Below, piece by piece: positions 1 through 6,690 of a stretch of 10,416 nucleotides of DNA (its first letter is position 1; each line of letters opens with the position of its first letter). The DNA is from CAJVXI01 sp036444215 (GTDB lineage: Bacteria; Patescibacteriota; Minisyncoccia; UBA6257; UBA9933), in assembly GCA_036444215.1 (NCBI GenBank), contig JAZGAA010000019.1, positions 1 to 10,416 on the forward strand, written 5' to 3'. The notes under the pieces are model-generated. The model made no database searches and was not told the DNA's origin. It was given only the letters and a program-made list of their open reading frames with translations. The translations under genes were made by a program, and so were the position numbers.

Positions 1-263
1 CCTTTTTCAATACCAGCTGCTTTTCGCAATAAATCAGAAGCTGGCGGTGTTTTTAACTTAAAATCAAAAGTTCTGTCTTCGTAAATCGTAATTTCAGCCG
101 GGATAATATCTTTTCCCATTTCCTTAGTGGCGTCGTTAAACTGCTGACAAAATTGCTGAATATTAACTCCGTGCTGACCCAAAGCAGGCCCTACGGGTGG
201 GGCTGGGTTGGCTTTTCCGGCTTCTATTTGTAGTTTGAGTGTTGTCTTTATTGGTTTTGACAT
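1..263 (-). CDS. rplK: Ribosomal protein L11, 5' part (cut by window edge)
   Basis: L11 of the large ribosomal subunit binds the GTPase-associated region of 23S rRNA with its C-terminal domain, and its N-terminal domain contacts translation factors. The reading frame starts at the ATG at 261-263 and runs off the left edge after 87 codons, so only the N-terminal domain and linker are present. The translation begins MSKPIKTTLKLQIEAGKANP and continues with the family signature PPVGPALGQHGVNIQQF, then FNDATKEMGKDIIPAEITIY and a DRTFDFKLKTPPASDLLRKA stretch. These are diagnostic for L11. It follows nusG in the classical secE-nusG-rplK order, but 186 bases of non-coding sequence with a decayed gene lie between nusG and rplK. 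No Shine-Dalgarno motif precedes the ATG; the upstream bases are TAG/TTT-type repeats. Identification is firm; only the C-terminal part is unseen. Confidence 0.96.
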   Translation of the reverse strand, partial: MSKPIKTTLKLQIEAGKANPAPPVGPALGQHGVNIQQFCQQFNDATKEMGKDIIPAEITIYEDRTFDFKLKTPPASDLLRKAAGIEK

Positions 264-300
264 AGTTTATTAGTTTGTTAGTTCTCTAGTTTGCTAGTTT
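264..300. repeat. Left arm of imperfect inverted TAGTTT-type repeat
   Basis: The stretch after rplK is built from TAGTTT/TTAGTT words (TTAGTTTGTTAGTT, CTAGTTTGCTAGTT). The reverse complement of 424-455 gives a similar series (TTTAGTTTACTAGTT and so on), so the two stretches form imperfect inverted repeats around the four-helix-bundle remnant. It could be a mobile unit boundary, or simple A/T expansion. Confidence 0.55.
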
Positions 301-423
301 TTCTTTAAAAAACGGATATAACCATTAATCGCTATTCGGAAATTGTTTTGTGATATTATGGATATGTAATTCAAGCTGTTTCGCTATTTGATATATTTTA
401 AGATTTACTAAACCTGTCGCCAT
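294..423 (-). pseudogene. Internally deleted four-helix-bundle (S23-like) gene remnant
   Basis: From an ATG at 421-423 the minus strand reads MATGLVNLKIYQIAKQLELH and on to IHNITKQFPNSD, then stops at 325-327. This matches from memory the first helix of the four-helix-bundle proteins related to the 23S rRNA intervening-sequence protein, normally about 115-125 residues long. Immediately after, in a shifted frame at 294-329, the strand reads INGYIRFLKKN and stop, which resembles the C-terminal end of the same family. The two ends are therefore kept while about 75 middle codons are missing and the frame is broken. It sits in the nusG-rplK spacer, between inverted A/T-rich repeats. The translation is read directly. 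The family match is recall, not a search. A small functional peptide of 32 residues is possible but unlikely. Confidence 0.55.
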
Positions 424-455
424 AACTAGATAAATAGAAAACTAGTAAACTAAAT
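424..455. repeat. Right arm of imperfect inverted TAGTTT-type repeat
   Basis: The words AACTAGATAAAT, AAACTAGTAAACTA mirror the left arm at 264-300. The arm overlaps the last codons and the stop of nusG (TAG at 450-452), so the repeat supplies the nusG stop codon. Confidence 0.5.
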
Positions 456-1013
456 TTTCTGTATTTGCAATGAGTCCAGCTCTACGGCTGTTTCTCTTCC
501 GAAAATTGGCACCATTACTTTAACTTTTCCATGTTCTTCTTCAATACTAGATATTTTCCCGTCGTAATCCTTAAAAGGACCGTCAATTATCTTAACTGTT
601 TCGCCCACCTTAAATTCAATCTTAAATTTCGGCTCTTCGCCGCTCATTCGCGACATCAATGATTCAACTTCTTCTTTGGAAAGCGGTGTTGGATCAGCGC
701 TGTCAGCGCCGACAAATCCGGTGATTTGCGGCGTATTCCGAACCATATACCAAGAATCTTCATCCATAATCATATTAACCAATACATAACCGGGATAAAT
801 TTTTTCTTCTATTGTTTTGCGTTTGCCGTTTTTTATTTTAATTTTTTTCTCTTTGGGAACAATAACGTTAAAAACCTTATCATTCATTGCCCAAGAATCA
901 ATCCGCTGTTTTAAATAGCGAGCGACTGCATCTTCGTAGCCGGCATAAGTATGGACAGCGTACCAATGACGCGCATCACTTTTGAGTGTTGGCTGTTTAG
1001 TTTTTTTTGTCAT
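450..1013 (-). CDS. nusG: Transcription termination/antitermination protein NusG
   Basis: NusG binds RNA polymerase across the clamp, raises processivity and couples transcription to the ribosome or Rho. The 187-residue product has the usual length. The NGN domain spans about residues 16-105, with WYAVHTYAGYE at 17-27, a VPKEK segment and the KIYPGYVLV signature at 71-79, then ITGFVG near 97-102. The KOW domain at about 135-187 contains VGETVKIIDGPFKDYDGKI and ends FGRETAVELDSLQIQKI. The ATG lies 15 bases after the secE stop, so the two are very likely co-transcribed. No Shine-Dalgarno sequence precedes it. The charged N-terminal tail of about 15 residues before the NGN domain is a common variation. 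The stop codon lies inside an A/T-rich repeat that continues into the spacer. Confidence 0.97.
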   Translation of the reverse strand: MTKKTKQPTLKSDARHWYAVHTYAGYEDAVARYLKQRIDSWAMNDKVFNVIVPKEKKIKIKNGKRKTIEEKIYPGYVLVNMIMDEDSWYMVRNTPQITGFVGADSADPTPLSKEEVESLMSRMSGEEPKFKIEFKVGETVKIIDGPFKDYDGKISSIEEEHGKVKVMVPIFGRETAVELDSLQIQKI

Positions 1014-1028
1014 AATTCGCTATCACTT

Positions 1029-1214
1029 TTAAATAAAAAATTTCTCTAATAAATACGTAAACAAAAAATCCAAGGCGCCTAAAAAGACCGCCACAATCAA
1101 TGAAAAAGCAATTACAACTAAAGTAAGACGAATTGTCTCTTTTCGGGTTGGCCAATTAACCCGACGAAATTCCTGTTGTGATTCTTGAAGGTAGGACTTA
1201 AGACGTTTAAGCAT
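1029..1214 (-). CDS. secE: Preprotein translocase subunit SecE
   Basis: SecE is the small essential clamp subunit of the SecYEG protein-conducting channel in the inner membrane. The 61-residue product is the short single-span bacterial form. It has an amphipathic N-terminal helix (LKRLKSYLQESQQEFRRV), the family signature VNWPTRKETIRLTLVVI at about residues 19-35, and one membrane helix at about 31-55 with the conserved Asp (GALDFLF). It lies 25 bases after gyrB and 15 bases before nusG, in the usual secE-nusG-rplK order. Having gyrB directly upstream is not the usual arrangement. No Shine-Dalgarno motif is visible before the ATG. Confidence 0.96.
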   Translation of the reverse strand: MLKRLKSYLQESQQEFRRVNWPTRKETIRLTLVVIAFSLIVAVFLGALDFLFTYLLEKFFI

Positions 1215-1239
1215 AGTAATTAGTATTCTGTAAAGTTAT

Positions 1240-4200
1240 TTAAATGTCAAGATTTTTAACCATTGCTGCCCGGCTCTGGATAAAATGCCGCCGCGGTTCA
1301 ACTTGCTCGCCCATTAAAACATCAAACATTTTATCGGCTTCCTGAGCGTCTTCAATAGTAACTATTTTCAACATTCGCTTTTCCGGATCCATTGTTGTTT
1401 CCCAGAGTTGGTCGGGATTCATCTCACCAAGACCTTTATACCTTTGAATGCTAATCGCTGAACGCGCTTTGCTTATTTCTTTAATGATTTTTTCCTTTTC
1501 CGGCTCAGTATAAGCGTATTTAACGTCCTTGCCTGATTGAATTCTATACAGCGGCGGCTGGGCAATATAAAGATAGCCATTTTCAATAACAGAAACAAAA
1601 TGGCGGTAAAACAAAGTAAGTAGTAAAGTTCTGATGTGGGAACCGTCAACGTCGGCATCAGTCATTAAAATAATTTTATGATAGCGGAGTTTTGAAATAT
1701 CAAACTCCTGACCAATAGCCGTGCCAATGGCGATTACCAAAGAACGAATTTCTTTATTGGCAAGCATTTTATCAACTCGCGCTCTTTCAACATTAAGAGG
1801 TTTTCCTCGCAAAGGCAGAATTGCCTGGGTGCGGCGGTCTCGCGCCATTTTGCTACTATTATGAACAAACACGCCGCTGGCTAAAGCAAAATTATGCGTT
1901 CCAGGAACTTCAATATCATAAACGTCAATTCTCTCTTTTAATTGAATAACTGCTTTTATGCGGTGGTTATAATTCAAGACCGCTTCTTTTAGTTTTTCTT
2001 CATTACCATCAAAAAATCTTTGGCAAATTGTGTCGTATTTAATAAGAGATTTATCATTCTTTGACTTCCTAATTTGATTATAAGTTTTTTTATTAATTAA
2101 ATTAGTTTCTTGATAAATATTATATAAAACTTCCAATGCCTTTCTTAAATAAGTCTGATTATATGCTTTTATTCTCTTTTCTCTAAATTCTAATGTCCAT
2201 TGCTTTTTTGTTGTTTGTGACCGCCATTTCAGTAAGTCCAAATCAGACCACTGCTTCTTGGCTATCATAGAAAGCCACTCTCTTTTTTCTGGATATTTCT
2301 CAAAATAATTTTTAACTCGCTTTGCTTGTTTGTTCTTATTCTCAATATTGCCCCAATATAATTTTTGAGCCTCATTAAGATGTTTATTATTTTTTTCTCT
2401 ATATTCAGAATTATTTCTGTAAAATTCTAAAAACTTCTGAGTCATATAATTCTTATATTCCTCGTTCTGCCACTGCTTTTTTGCTCTATCGCTTAATAAT
2501 TTTCTCATCTTAGGCGTAGTCATTATTTTTCTAATTTTTTCACGATACTCTTTAGATTGATGAATCTTTCTTGATTTTTCTTTTACATCTTCTCTATGAA
2601 GTGTCTTTTCAAGATATTTAGTATGATACTCAAGATGCTCCATTTTAGGCATCCTTATTAAATTATGAGGATTGTTATTTAATTTATTAAAATCTAAGTG
2701 GTGAATTGTATCGCCATCGTTTTTTGAATAAATATCTTTTTCTAAGTTGTGTTCATCAGACAATAAATGAGTAAAAATCCATTTATTTATTCTTGGACTA
2801 AAAACTAATTCATAACCCTTAATAGTAATCCTTCCGCCAATTTCAGGATATTGGCGGCGAAATGGCATCAAAGAATTATCACTCTTTAAATCTTTGGCCA
2901 TTTTATAACTTCCGTTCCTTAACATAAATTTGTGTTCTGGCGTACATATAATTTCTTCATTATTATCAAGAATAATTTTAATAACTTCAACTGATTTTTT
3001 TGTTATTCTTGGATTTTTTATTTCGCCAACGCCAACACTGCCATCCTTTTTAATGGTATAACAGTAATTTTTCTTATCTTTTTTATATTCTTCTACTAAC
3101 TTCTTAAAAGTTAAATTTCGTCCATCTGCTAATGCTATTTTTGTATTACCAGAAAAACATCCGCCTGCGGAATCTCCTTCCACCACAAACAGCTCTGATT
3201 CCGAAGGGTCCCGACTGGAACAATCAGCCAGCTTCCCCGGTAAAGTCAAGCCCTCCAAAATGCCTTTTCGCAAAACTGTATCCTTGGCCGCTTTGGCGGC
3301 TTTTCTGGCTTTGGCTGCCAATAGACACTTCTCAATAACTGCCCTAGCGTCATTGGAATGCTTTTCTAAAAATTCTTTTAATGATTCGTTAATTACTGTT
3401 TCTACTGCTGTTCGGGCTTCGGGATTGCCTAATCGCGCCTTGGTTTGACCTTCAAATTGCGGCTCTCTAAGTTTAACAGAGACAATCGCCACCAGACCTT
3501 CCCTGACATCATCGCCAGTTAGATTATCATCCGATTCTTTAAGATAGTTGTTAGCCCTGGCATAATCATTTAAGGTTCTTGTTAGGGCCGAACGAAAACC
3601 TGTGATGTGCGTTCCCCCATCAGCGGTATAAATATTGTTAGCGAAACTCAATTCATGAGTTTCAATTTCCTGATTATAAATAAAAGCGCTTTCAACCTCA
3701 ATGTTTTCATAATTTTTATGAGCGTAAAAAATTTCTTTCTGAACGGGCTGGTTAAAACGGTTTAAATATTCAATAAAAGACAAAAGTCCTCCTTCAAAAT
3801 GAAAAGCATGATAAAAAGGCACAACCTCTCTTTCATCAATAATTTCAATTTTTATGCCTTTAGTAAGAAAGGCCTGCTGGCGTAAATGGTCTAAAATCTT
3901 TTTTCGGTCAAATTCGATTTTTGAGAAAATTTGAGGGTCAGCGTCAAAAATCACTTTTGTTCCGGTTAATTCACATTTCCCTTCTTTTTTTACTTTATAT
4001 TTTGGCTCGCCGCGTTCATATTCCTGAGCATAAAGATTTCCGTCGCGACATACTTCCACTCTCAACCATTTTGATAAAGCATTAACAACTGAAACACCAA
4101 CACCGTGAAGACCGCCTGCAACTTTATATGACTCGCCGCCGAACTTTCCGCCGGCGTGAAGAGTGGTCATTACGGTTTCCAGAGCGGATTTTTTTGTCTG

Positions 4201-4500
4201 AGGATGAATATCAACCGGAATGCCGCGACCATCATCAGTAACAGCAACCTGGTTATTCTTCAACAATTCAACTTTAATATTCTTAGCAAAGCCAGCCATT
4301 GCTTCGTCAATCGCATTATCAACGCATTCATGAATTAAATGCTGTAGACCATCAACTCCAGTAGTACCAATATACATTCCCGGCCGCTTCCGCACAGGCG
4401 CCAGGCCCTCTAAAACGTAAATATCCTTGGCTTTATAAGAGACCTCTTTATTGTCATCAGAGGGTTGGTTTTCGGTAATTTTTTTAGGTTTTTTTGCCAT
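1240..4500 (-). CDS. gyrB: DNA gyrase subunit B containing an in-frame intein
   Basis: GyrB is the ATPase and TOPRIM subunit of the A2B2 gyrase that introduces negative supercoils. The precursor has 1086 residues. Removing the intein (448-881) leaves 652, typical of a GyrB without the enterobacterial C-terminal insertion. The GHKL ATPase domain carries HECVDNAIDEA (57-67), DDGRGIPV (89-96) and GGLHGVGVSVVNALS (129-143). The transducer follows (FEGQTKARLGNPEAR near 349-363). The TOPRIM domain begins VVEGDSAGG (439-447), with metal-binding Glu441, resumes after the intein at SSKMARDRRTQAILPLRGK, and includes DADVDGSHIRTLLLTLFYR (948-966), GYLYIAQPPLYRI and QRYKGLGEMNPDQLW. The C-terminus MVKNLDI is typical. 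No Shine-Dalgarno precedes the ATG. A TATAAT-like box lies 43 bases upstream, within a structured spacer after pheT. ParE is the alternative, but QPPLYRI and the gyrase-type termini favour GyrB. Confidence 0.97.
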   Translation of the reverse strand: MAKKPKKITENQPSDDNKEVSYKAKDIYVLEGLAPVRKRPGMYIGTTGVDGLQHLIHECVDNAIDEAMAGFAKNIKVELLKNNQVAVTDDGRGIPVDIHPQTKKSALETVMTTLHAGGKFGGESYKVAGGLHGVGVSVVNALSKWLRVEVCRDGNLYAQEYERGEPKYKVKKEGKCELTGTKVIFDADPQIFSKIEFDRKKILDHLRQQAFLTKGIKIEIIDEREVVPFYHAFHFEGGLLSFIEYLNRFNQPVQKEIFYAHKNYENIEVESAFIYNQEIETHELSFANNIYTADGGTHITGFRSALTRTLNDYARANNYLKESDDNLTGDDVREGLVAIVSVKLREPQFEGQTKARLGNPEARTAVETVINESLKEFLEKHSNDARAVIEKCLLAAKARKAAKAAKDTVLRKGILEGLTLPGKLADCSSRDPSESELFVVEGDSAGGCFSGNTKIALADGRNLTFKKLVEEYKKDKKNYCYTIKKDGSVGVGEIKNPRITKKSVEVIKIILDNNEEIICTPEHKFMLRNGSYKMAKDLKSDNSLMPFRRQYPEIGGRITIKGYELVFSPRINKWIFTHLLSDEHNLEKDIYSKNDGDTIHHLDFNKLNNNPHNLIRMPKMEHLEYHTKYLEKTLHREDVKEKSRKIHQSKEYREKIRKIMTTPKMRKLLSDRAKKQWQNEEYKNYMTQKFLEFYRNNSEYREKNNKHLNEAQKLYWGNIENKNKQAKRVKNYFEKYPEKREWLSMIAKKQWSDLDLLKWRSQTTKKQWTLEFREKRIKAYNQTYLRKALEVLYNIYQETNLINKKTYNQIRKSKNDKSLIKYDTICQRFFDGNEEKLKEAVLNYNHRIKAVIQLKERIDVYDIEVPGTHNFALASGVFVHNSSKMARDRRTQAILPLRGKPLNVERARVDKMLANKEIRSLVIAIGTAIGQEFDISKLRYHKIILMTDADVDGSHIRTLLLTLFYRHFVSVIENGYLYIAQPPLYRIQSGKDVKYAYTEPEKEKIIKEISKARSAISIQRYKGLGEMNPDQLWETTMDPEKRMLKIVTIEDAQEADKMFDVLMGEQVEPRRHFIQSRAAMVKNLDI
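1858..3159 (-). mobile_element. GyrB intein with HNH homing endonuclease (434 aa)
   Basis: This protein-splicing element is encoded in frame inside gyrB, between Gly447 and Ser882 of the precursor. Splicing residues are Cys448 at the N-terminus (CFSGNTKIALADG, block A), TPEH at 520-523 (block B, TxxH), the C-terminal region IDVYDIEVPGTHNFAL (block F), and GVFVHN ending in His880-Asn881 (block G), followed by Ser882 as the +1 nucleophile. All key residues are intact, so it should splice. Between blocks B and F lies a homing endonuclease of the HNH type rather than LAGLIDADG: DTIHHLDFNKLNNNPHNL at 597-614 and His626. Repeated KKQW and E(Y/F)REK motifs (about 640-785) follow. The wording of block A and the insertion point closely resemble the cyanobacterial GyrB intein, from memory. 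The reading looks more A/T-rich than the exteins, in keeping with horizontal transfer. Confidence 0.95.
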
Positions 4501-4542
4501 AATTGTCGAAATTTATGAGTGTAGCGAAGAAATTTAGCTACA

Positions 4543-4570
4543 ATTATAAGCACCCCATTAGATGAACGAA
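4543..4570 (-). promoter_or_regulatory. Possible gyrB promoter
   Basis: On the minus strand there is a perfect TATAAT (4543-4548), 42 bases before the gyrB ATG. The best -35 at 16 bases is TTCGTT, which is weak and lies in the loop and arm of the hairpin at 4552-4587. The -10 match is direct; promoter function is inference. Confidence 0.4.
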
Positions 4571-4587
4571 GTTCTATCTAACGGGGT
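4552..4587 (-). repeat. Long palindromic hairpin upstream of gyrB
   Basis: The arms are ACCCCGTTAGAT and ATCTAATGGGGT on the minus strand, extended by GAAC/GTTC after one bulged A, giving about 16 pairs around a 3-base loop. The sixth pair is G-U in the minus-strand RNA but A-C in the plus-strand RNA, so it folds better in the gyrB-sense transcript. No T-run follows, so it is not a simple terminator. It could be a dispersed palindromic repeat or a leader hairpin. Confidence 0.7.
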
Positions 4588-4648
4588 CCTCTATCTTGTT
4601 TCTGCTCAGGCTTCGCCATTGGCTCACCTTCACAGACAAGGTCGGGAC
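4586..4648 (-). other. GC-richer structured spacer element before gyrB
   Basis: This segment is visibly richer in G and C than its surroundings. On the minus strand it can close with GTCC/GGAC at its ends, then CTTGT/ACAAG and CTG/CAG helices, with GCC/GGC mini-hairpins inside. No riboswitch family was recognised: the FMN, TPP, SAM, lysine, cobalamin and GEMM cores were looked for. The only open frames are very short. It may be a dispersed repeat, a decayed gene or an RNA element. Confidence 0.4.
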
Positions 4649-4649
4649 A

Positions 4650-4670
4650 TAAAAATACCCATCTGGGTAT
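4650..4670 (-). terminator. Rho-independent terminator after pheT
   Basis: On the minus strand ATACCC-AGAT-GGGTAT forms a 6-pair hairpin followed by TTTTAT. It lies about 40 bases after the pheT stop, so it should end the tRNA-pheST transcript at least partly. The stem is short, so read-through into gyrB is plausible. Confidence 0.65.
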
Positions 4671-4674
4671 CTTA

Positions 4675-4703
4675 ATTATATCAAAAATTGATTATAAAAA
4701 CAA
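4675..4703 (-). promoter_or_regulatory. Possible promoter just after pheT
   Basis: On the minus strand TTGTTT (4698-4703), 17 bases, TATAAT (4675-4680). The predicted start would be at or just before the ATACCC hairpin, so transcripts would carry the whole structured gyrB leader. The -35 matches the consensus in only half of its bases. Confidence 0.35.
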
Positions 4704-4708
4704 CCTCC

Positions 4709-6688
4709 TTACCTTATTTCAGCATTGAATTTGCTCTGTAAAATAGACGTTATTTTCTTCATTTCTTTATCAACTTCATCGTCGGTCAGAGTGCGGTCTT
4801 TGGCTTGGAAAATAATCCTGAACGTAAAGCTGCGTTTATCCGGAAAATCATATTCATCTATTAAATCAACGTCCCTAATATTCTTAAAATCAGAAATTTG
4901 AATTATTCGTATCATATCTCCAATCCTTGCTTTTCTACTAACTAAAACTGAAATATCGCGCATAATTGAAGGATGCTTTGATAATGGCAAATATTCACGC
5001 TCTCCTTCAATTAATTTAAGCAATTCTTCTAAATCAATTTCCGCTAAAGCAACAGAGAATTTGCCTGCTTCCGCTTTTTTCAGCTCGCCTATCTTTTTGC
5101 CATTTGATTTTATCAATAAAATTCCTTTTTTCCCAGGCATAAAATAATCCACCAAGCCAATTCTTTTAAATAATTCCTCAGTTATGCCTTTAATTTCAAA
5201 AAATGTTTCCTTATTTTTAGATGCTACGGCTATGCCAAGATTCAATTTTTCAGATACATTCGCGTCACGCCTGCTAAACACCTTTCCAATCTCAAAAATC
5301 TTTATATCGTCAAAAAATCTAAAATTATCCTTAATATTTTTTAAGAGATTAATAAATAATGATGGCCTTAAATATTTAAACTGAGAACTGATTGGATTTT
5401 CTAACTCCACTAATACTGACCCATACTGACTTGACACAGACTTATACAGACTTTCCGTATCGGTCTGTGTATAATCCGCATTAGTCCGTGATATGAAGGA
5501 ATAATTATAAACTTCGTCCAATCCAAAACCAACTAATACTTTTCTGATTTTATCTTTTAATATAAGTTCGTCCTCAAAACCCGAAGGAGTTATATGAATG
5601 CGGGGCGGAGATGACTTTAATTTGTTGTAGCCGTATAATCTAATAACTTCCTCGGCTAAATCTTCAAAAGTTTCTATGTCCAAACGAATACTTGGAATTT
5701 CAATTAAAAATTTACTTTTGGAAATAATTGAAAAACCAAGCCGTTTAAGATAATTGCCAATTTCTTTTTGATTTAATTTTACTCCGATAAAATTATTAAA
5801 TTTCTCAATATCAAACTTAATAACTCTTCTTGAATGCTTCTTGGAGTGAGTATCAACTATTTTTCCTGATTTAGCGCTAACGATTTCTTTGAGTAATTCA
5901 GCTGCCCTATTTATTCCAATAGCTGCCAATTCAGAACTAATATTATGAGAAAAACGCGCTGACGCGTCAGTAATAAGCCCTAATTCTTTTGATGATTTAT
6001 AAATATTTACCGCGTCAAAGCTTGCTGCTTCCACAATAATTCTCTTGGTTTTACTGCCAACTTCTGCTTTTTTTCCTCCTTTTATTCCGGCAATTGCAAG
6101 CGGTTTCCTGAAATCAGCAATTACTAAAATATTGGAATCTAATTTAAACTCCTCGTTATCTAATGTTATAATTTTCTCATTGTTTTTCGCCCTGCGAACT
6201 ACAATGTTTTTACCATCTATTTTATCGTAGTTAAAAGCGTGTAAGGGCTGCCCTGTTTCCAACATTACATAATTCATAATATCAACCACATTATTTATTG
6301 GCTTTAATCCACAACTCTTCAAAATATCCTGCATCCATTTTGGCGATGATTTTATTTTTATATTTTCAAAATACTGCCCTATATAACGAGGACATAATTT
6401 CCTGTCTTTAACTTCTACTTTGAAGTTTTGGACTTTGCCGCCAAAGGCGAGCGCATCTCTTTTGGAGCGGGAAATCTTAGGGTTTTTGCCAAGAATGGCA
6501 GAAATTTCTCTTGCGATTCCCAAATGTGAAGCAGCGTCCGAATATCTATTTGGCGGAACAGAAATATCAACCGTATCCCCTCCTGAATCTTCGGCTTCAA
6601 AAGAATAAAGGTTAAGTTTTTCAATTAAATCATTTTTTGATTTAACTGCTGGCGCTAATTTTTTAATTAAAGAATAGCTGAATCGCAT
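4709..6688 (-). CDS. pheT: Phenylalanine-tRNA ligase beta subunit, short form
   Basis: PheT forms the alpha2-beta2 phenylalanyl-tRNA synthetase with PheS and carries the editing and tRNA-binding modules. The product has 659 residues against about 790-800 for usual bacterial forms. The N-terminal MRFSYSLIKKLAP runs straight into SVPPNRYSDAASHLGIAREISAIL (43-66), so the EMAP/OB-fold tRNA-binding domain that normally splits this region is absent. B3/B4 editing domain at about 95-275 (NNVVDIMNYVMLETGQPLHAF; SKELGLITDASARFSHNI). B5 at about 287-360 (IPSIRLDIETFEDLAEEVIRLYGY). Catalytic-like core at about 370-560 (LENPISSQFKYLRPSL; FEIGKVF). C-terminal FDX-ACB anticodon-binding domain at 566-659 (YLPLSKHPSIMRDISVLV). 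The ATG starts 2 bases after pheS, indicating coupled translation. Residues about 400-427 are coded by a palindromic 10-base repeat array and are longer than usual. Confidence 0.96.
   Translation of the reverse strand: MRFSYSLIKKLAPAVKSKNDLIEKLNLYSFEAEDSGGDTVDISVPPNRYSDAASHLGIAREISAILGKNPKISRSKRDALAFGGKVQNFKVEVKDRKLCPRYIGQYFENIKIKSSPKWMQDILKSCGLKPINNVVDIMNYVMLETGQPLHAFNYDKIDGKNIVVRRAKNNEKIITLDNEEFKLDSNILVIADFRKPLAIAGIKGGKKAEVGSKTKRIIVEAASFDAVNIYKSSKELGLITDASARFSHNISSELAAIGINRAAELLKEIVSAKSGKIVDTHSKKHSRRVIKFDIEKFNNFIGVKLNQKEIGNYLKRLGFSIISKSKFLIEIPSIRLDIETFEDLAEEVIRLYGYNKLKSSPPRIHITPSGFEDELILKDKIRKVLVGFGLDEVYNYSFISRTNADYTQTDTESLYKSVSSQYGSVLVELENPISSQFKYLRPSLFINLLKNIKDNFRFFDDIKIFEIGKVFSRRDANVSEKLNLGIAVASKNKETFFEIKGITEELFKRIGLVDYFMPGKKGILLIKSNGKKIGELKKAEAGKFSVALAEIDLEELLKLIEGEREYLPLSKHPSIMRDISVLVSRKARIGDMIRIIQISDFKNIRDVDLIDEYDFPDKRSFTFRIIFQAKDRTLTDDEVDKEMKKITSILQSKFNAEIR
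5408..5490. repeat. Palindromic array of ~10-base repeats inside pheT
   Basis: On the plus strand the left half has units ATACTGAC, ATACTGACTT, GACACAGACTT, ATACAGAC. The right half, read as its reverse complement, has CACGGACTA, ATGCGGATT, ATACACAGACCG, ATACGGA. Both are a diverged unit like (A)TACACRGACT with a 10-11 base period, in opposite orientation around about 5453. ACACAGAC/GTCTGTGT is an exact 8-base inverted match. The array stays open in frame and codes the PheT loop RTNADYTQTDTESLYKSVSS. Confidence 0.7.
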
Positions 6689-6690
6689 AT

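Noticed and set aside
3132..3448. Two overlapping plus-strand open frames (68 and 62 codons) opposite gyrB
   Set aside because: They lie antisense to the conserved TOPRIM and transducer coding region and show no family features, so they are shadows.
4586..4670. T-box or known riboswitch in front of gyrB
   Set aside because: No T-box core, and no FMN, TPP, SAM, lysine, cobalamin or GEMM core sequence could be found.
6415..6624. Frames of 69 (minus) and 62 (plus) codons within the pheT 5' region
   Set aside because: Overlap conserved PheT B1 domain coding; no start signals or recognisable motifs.
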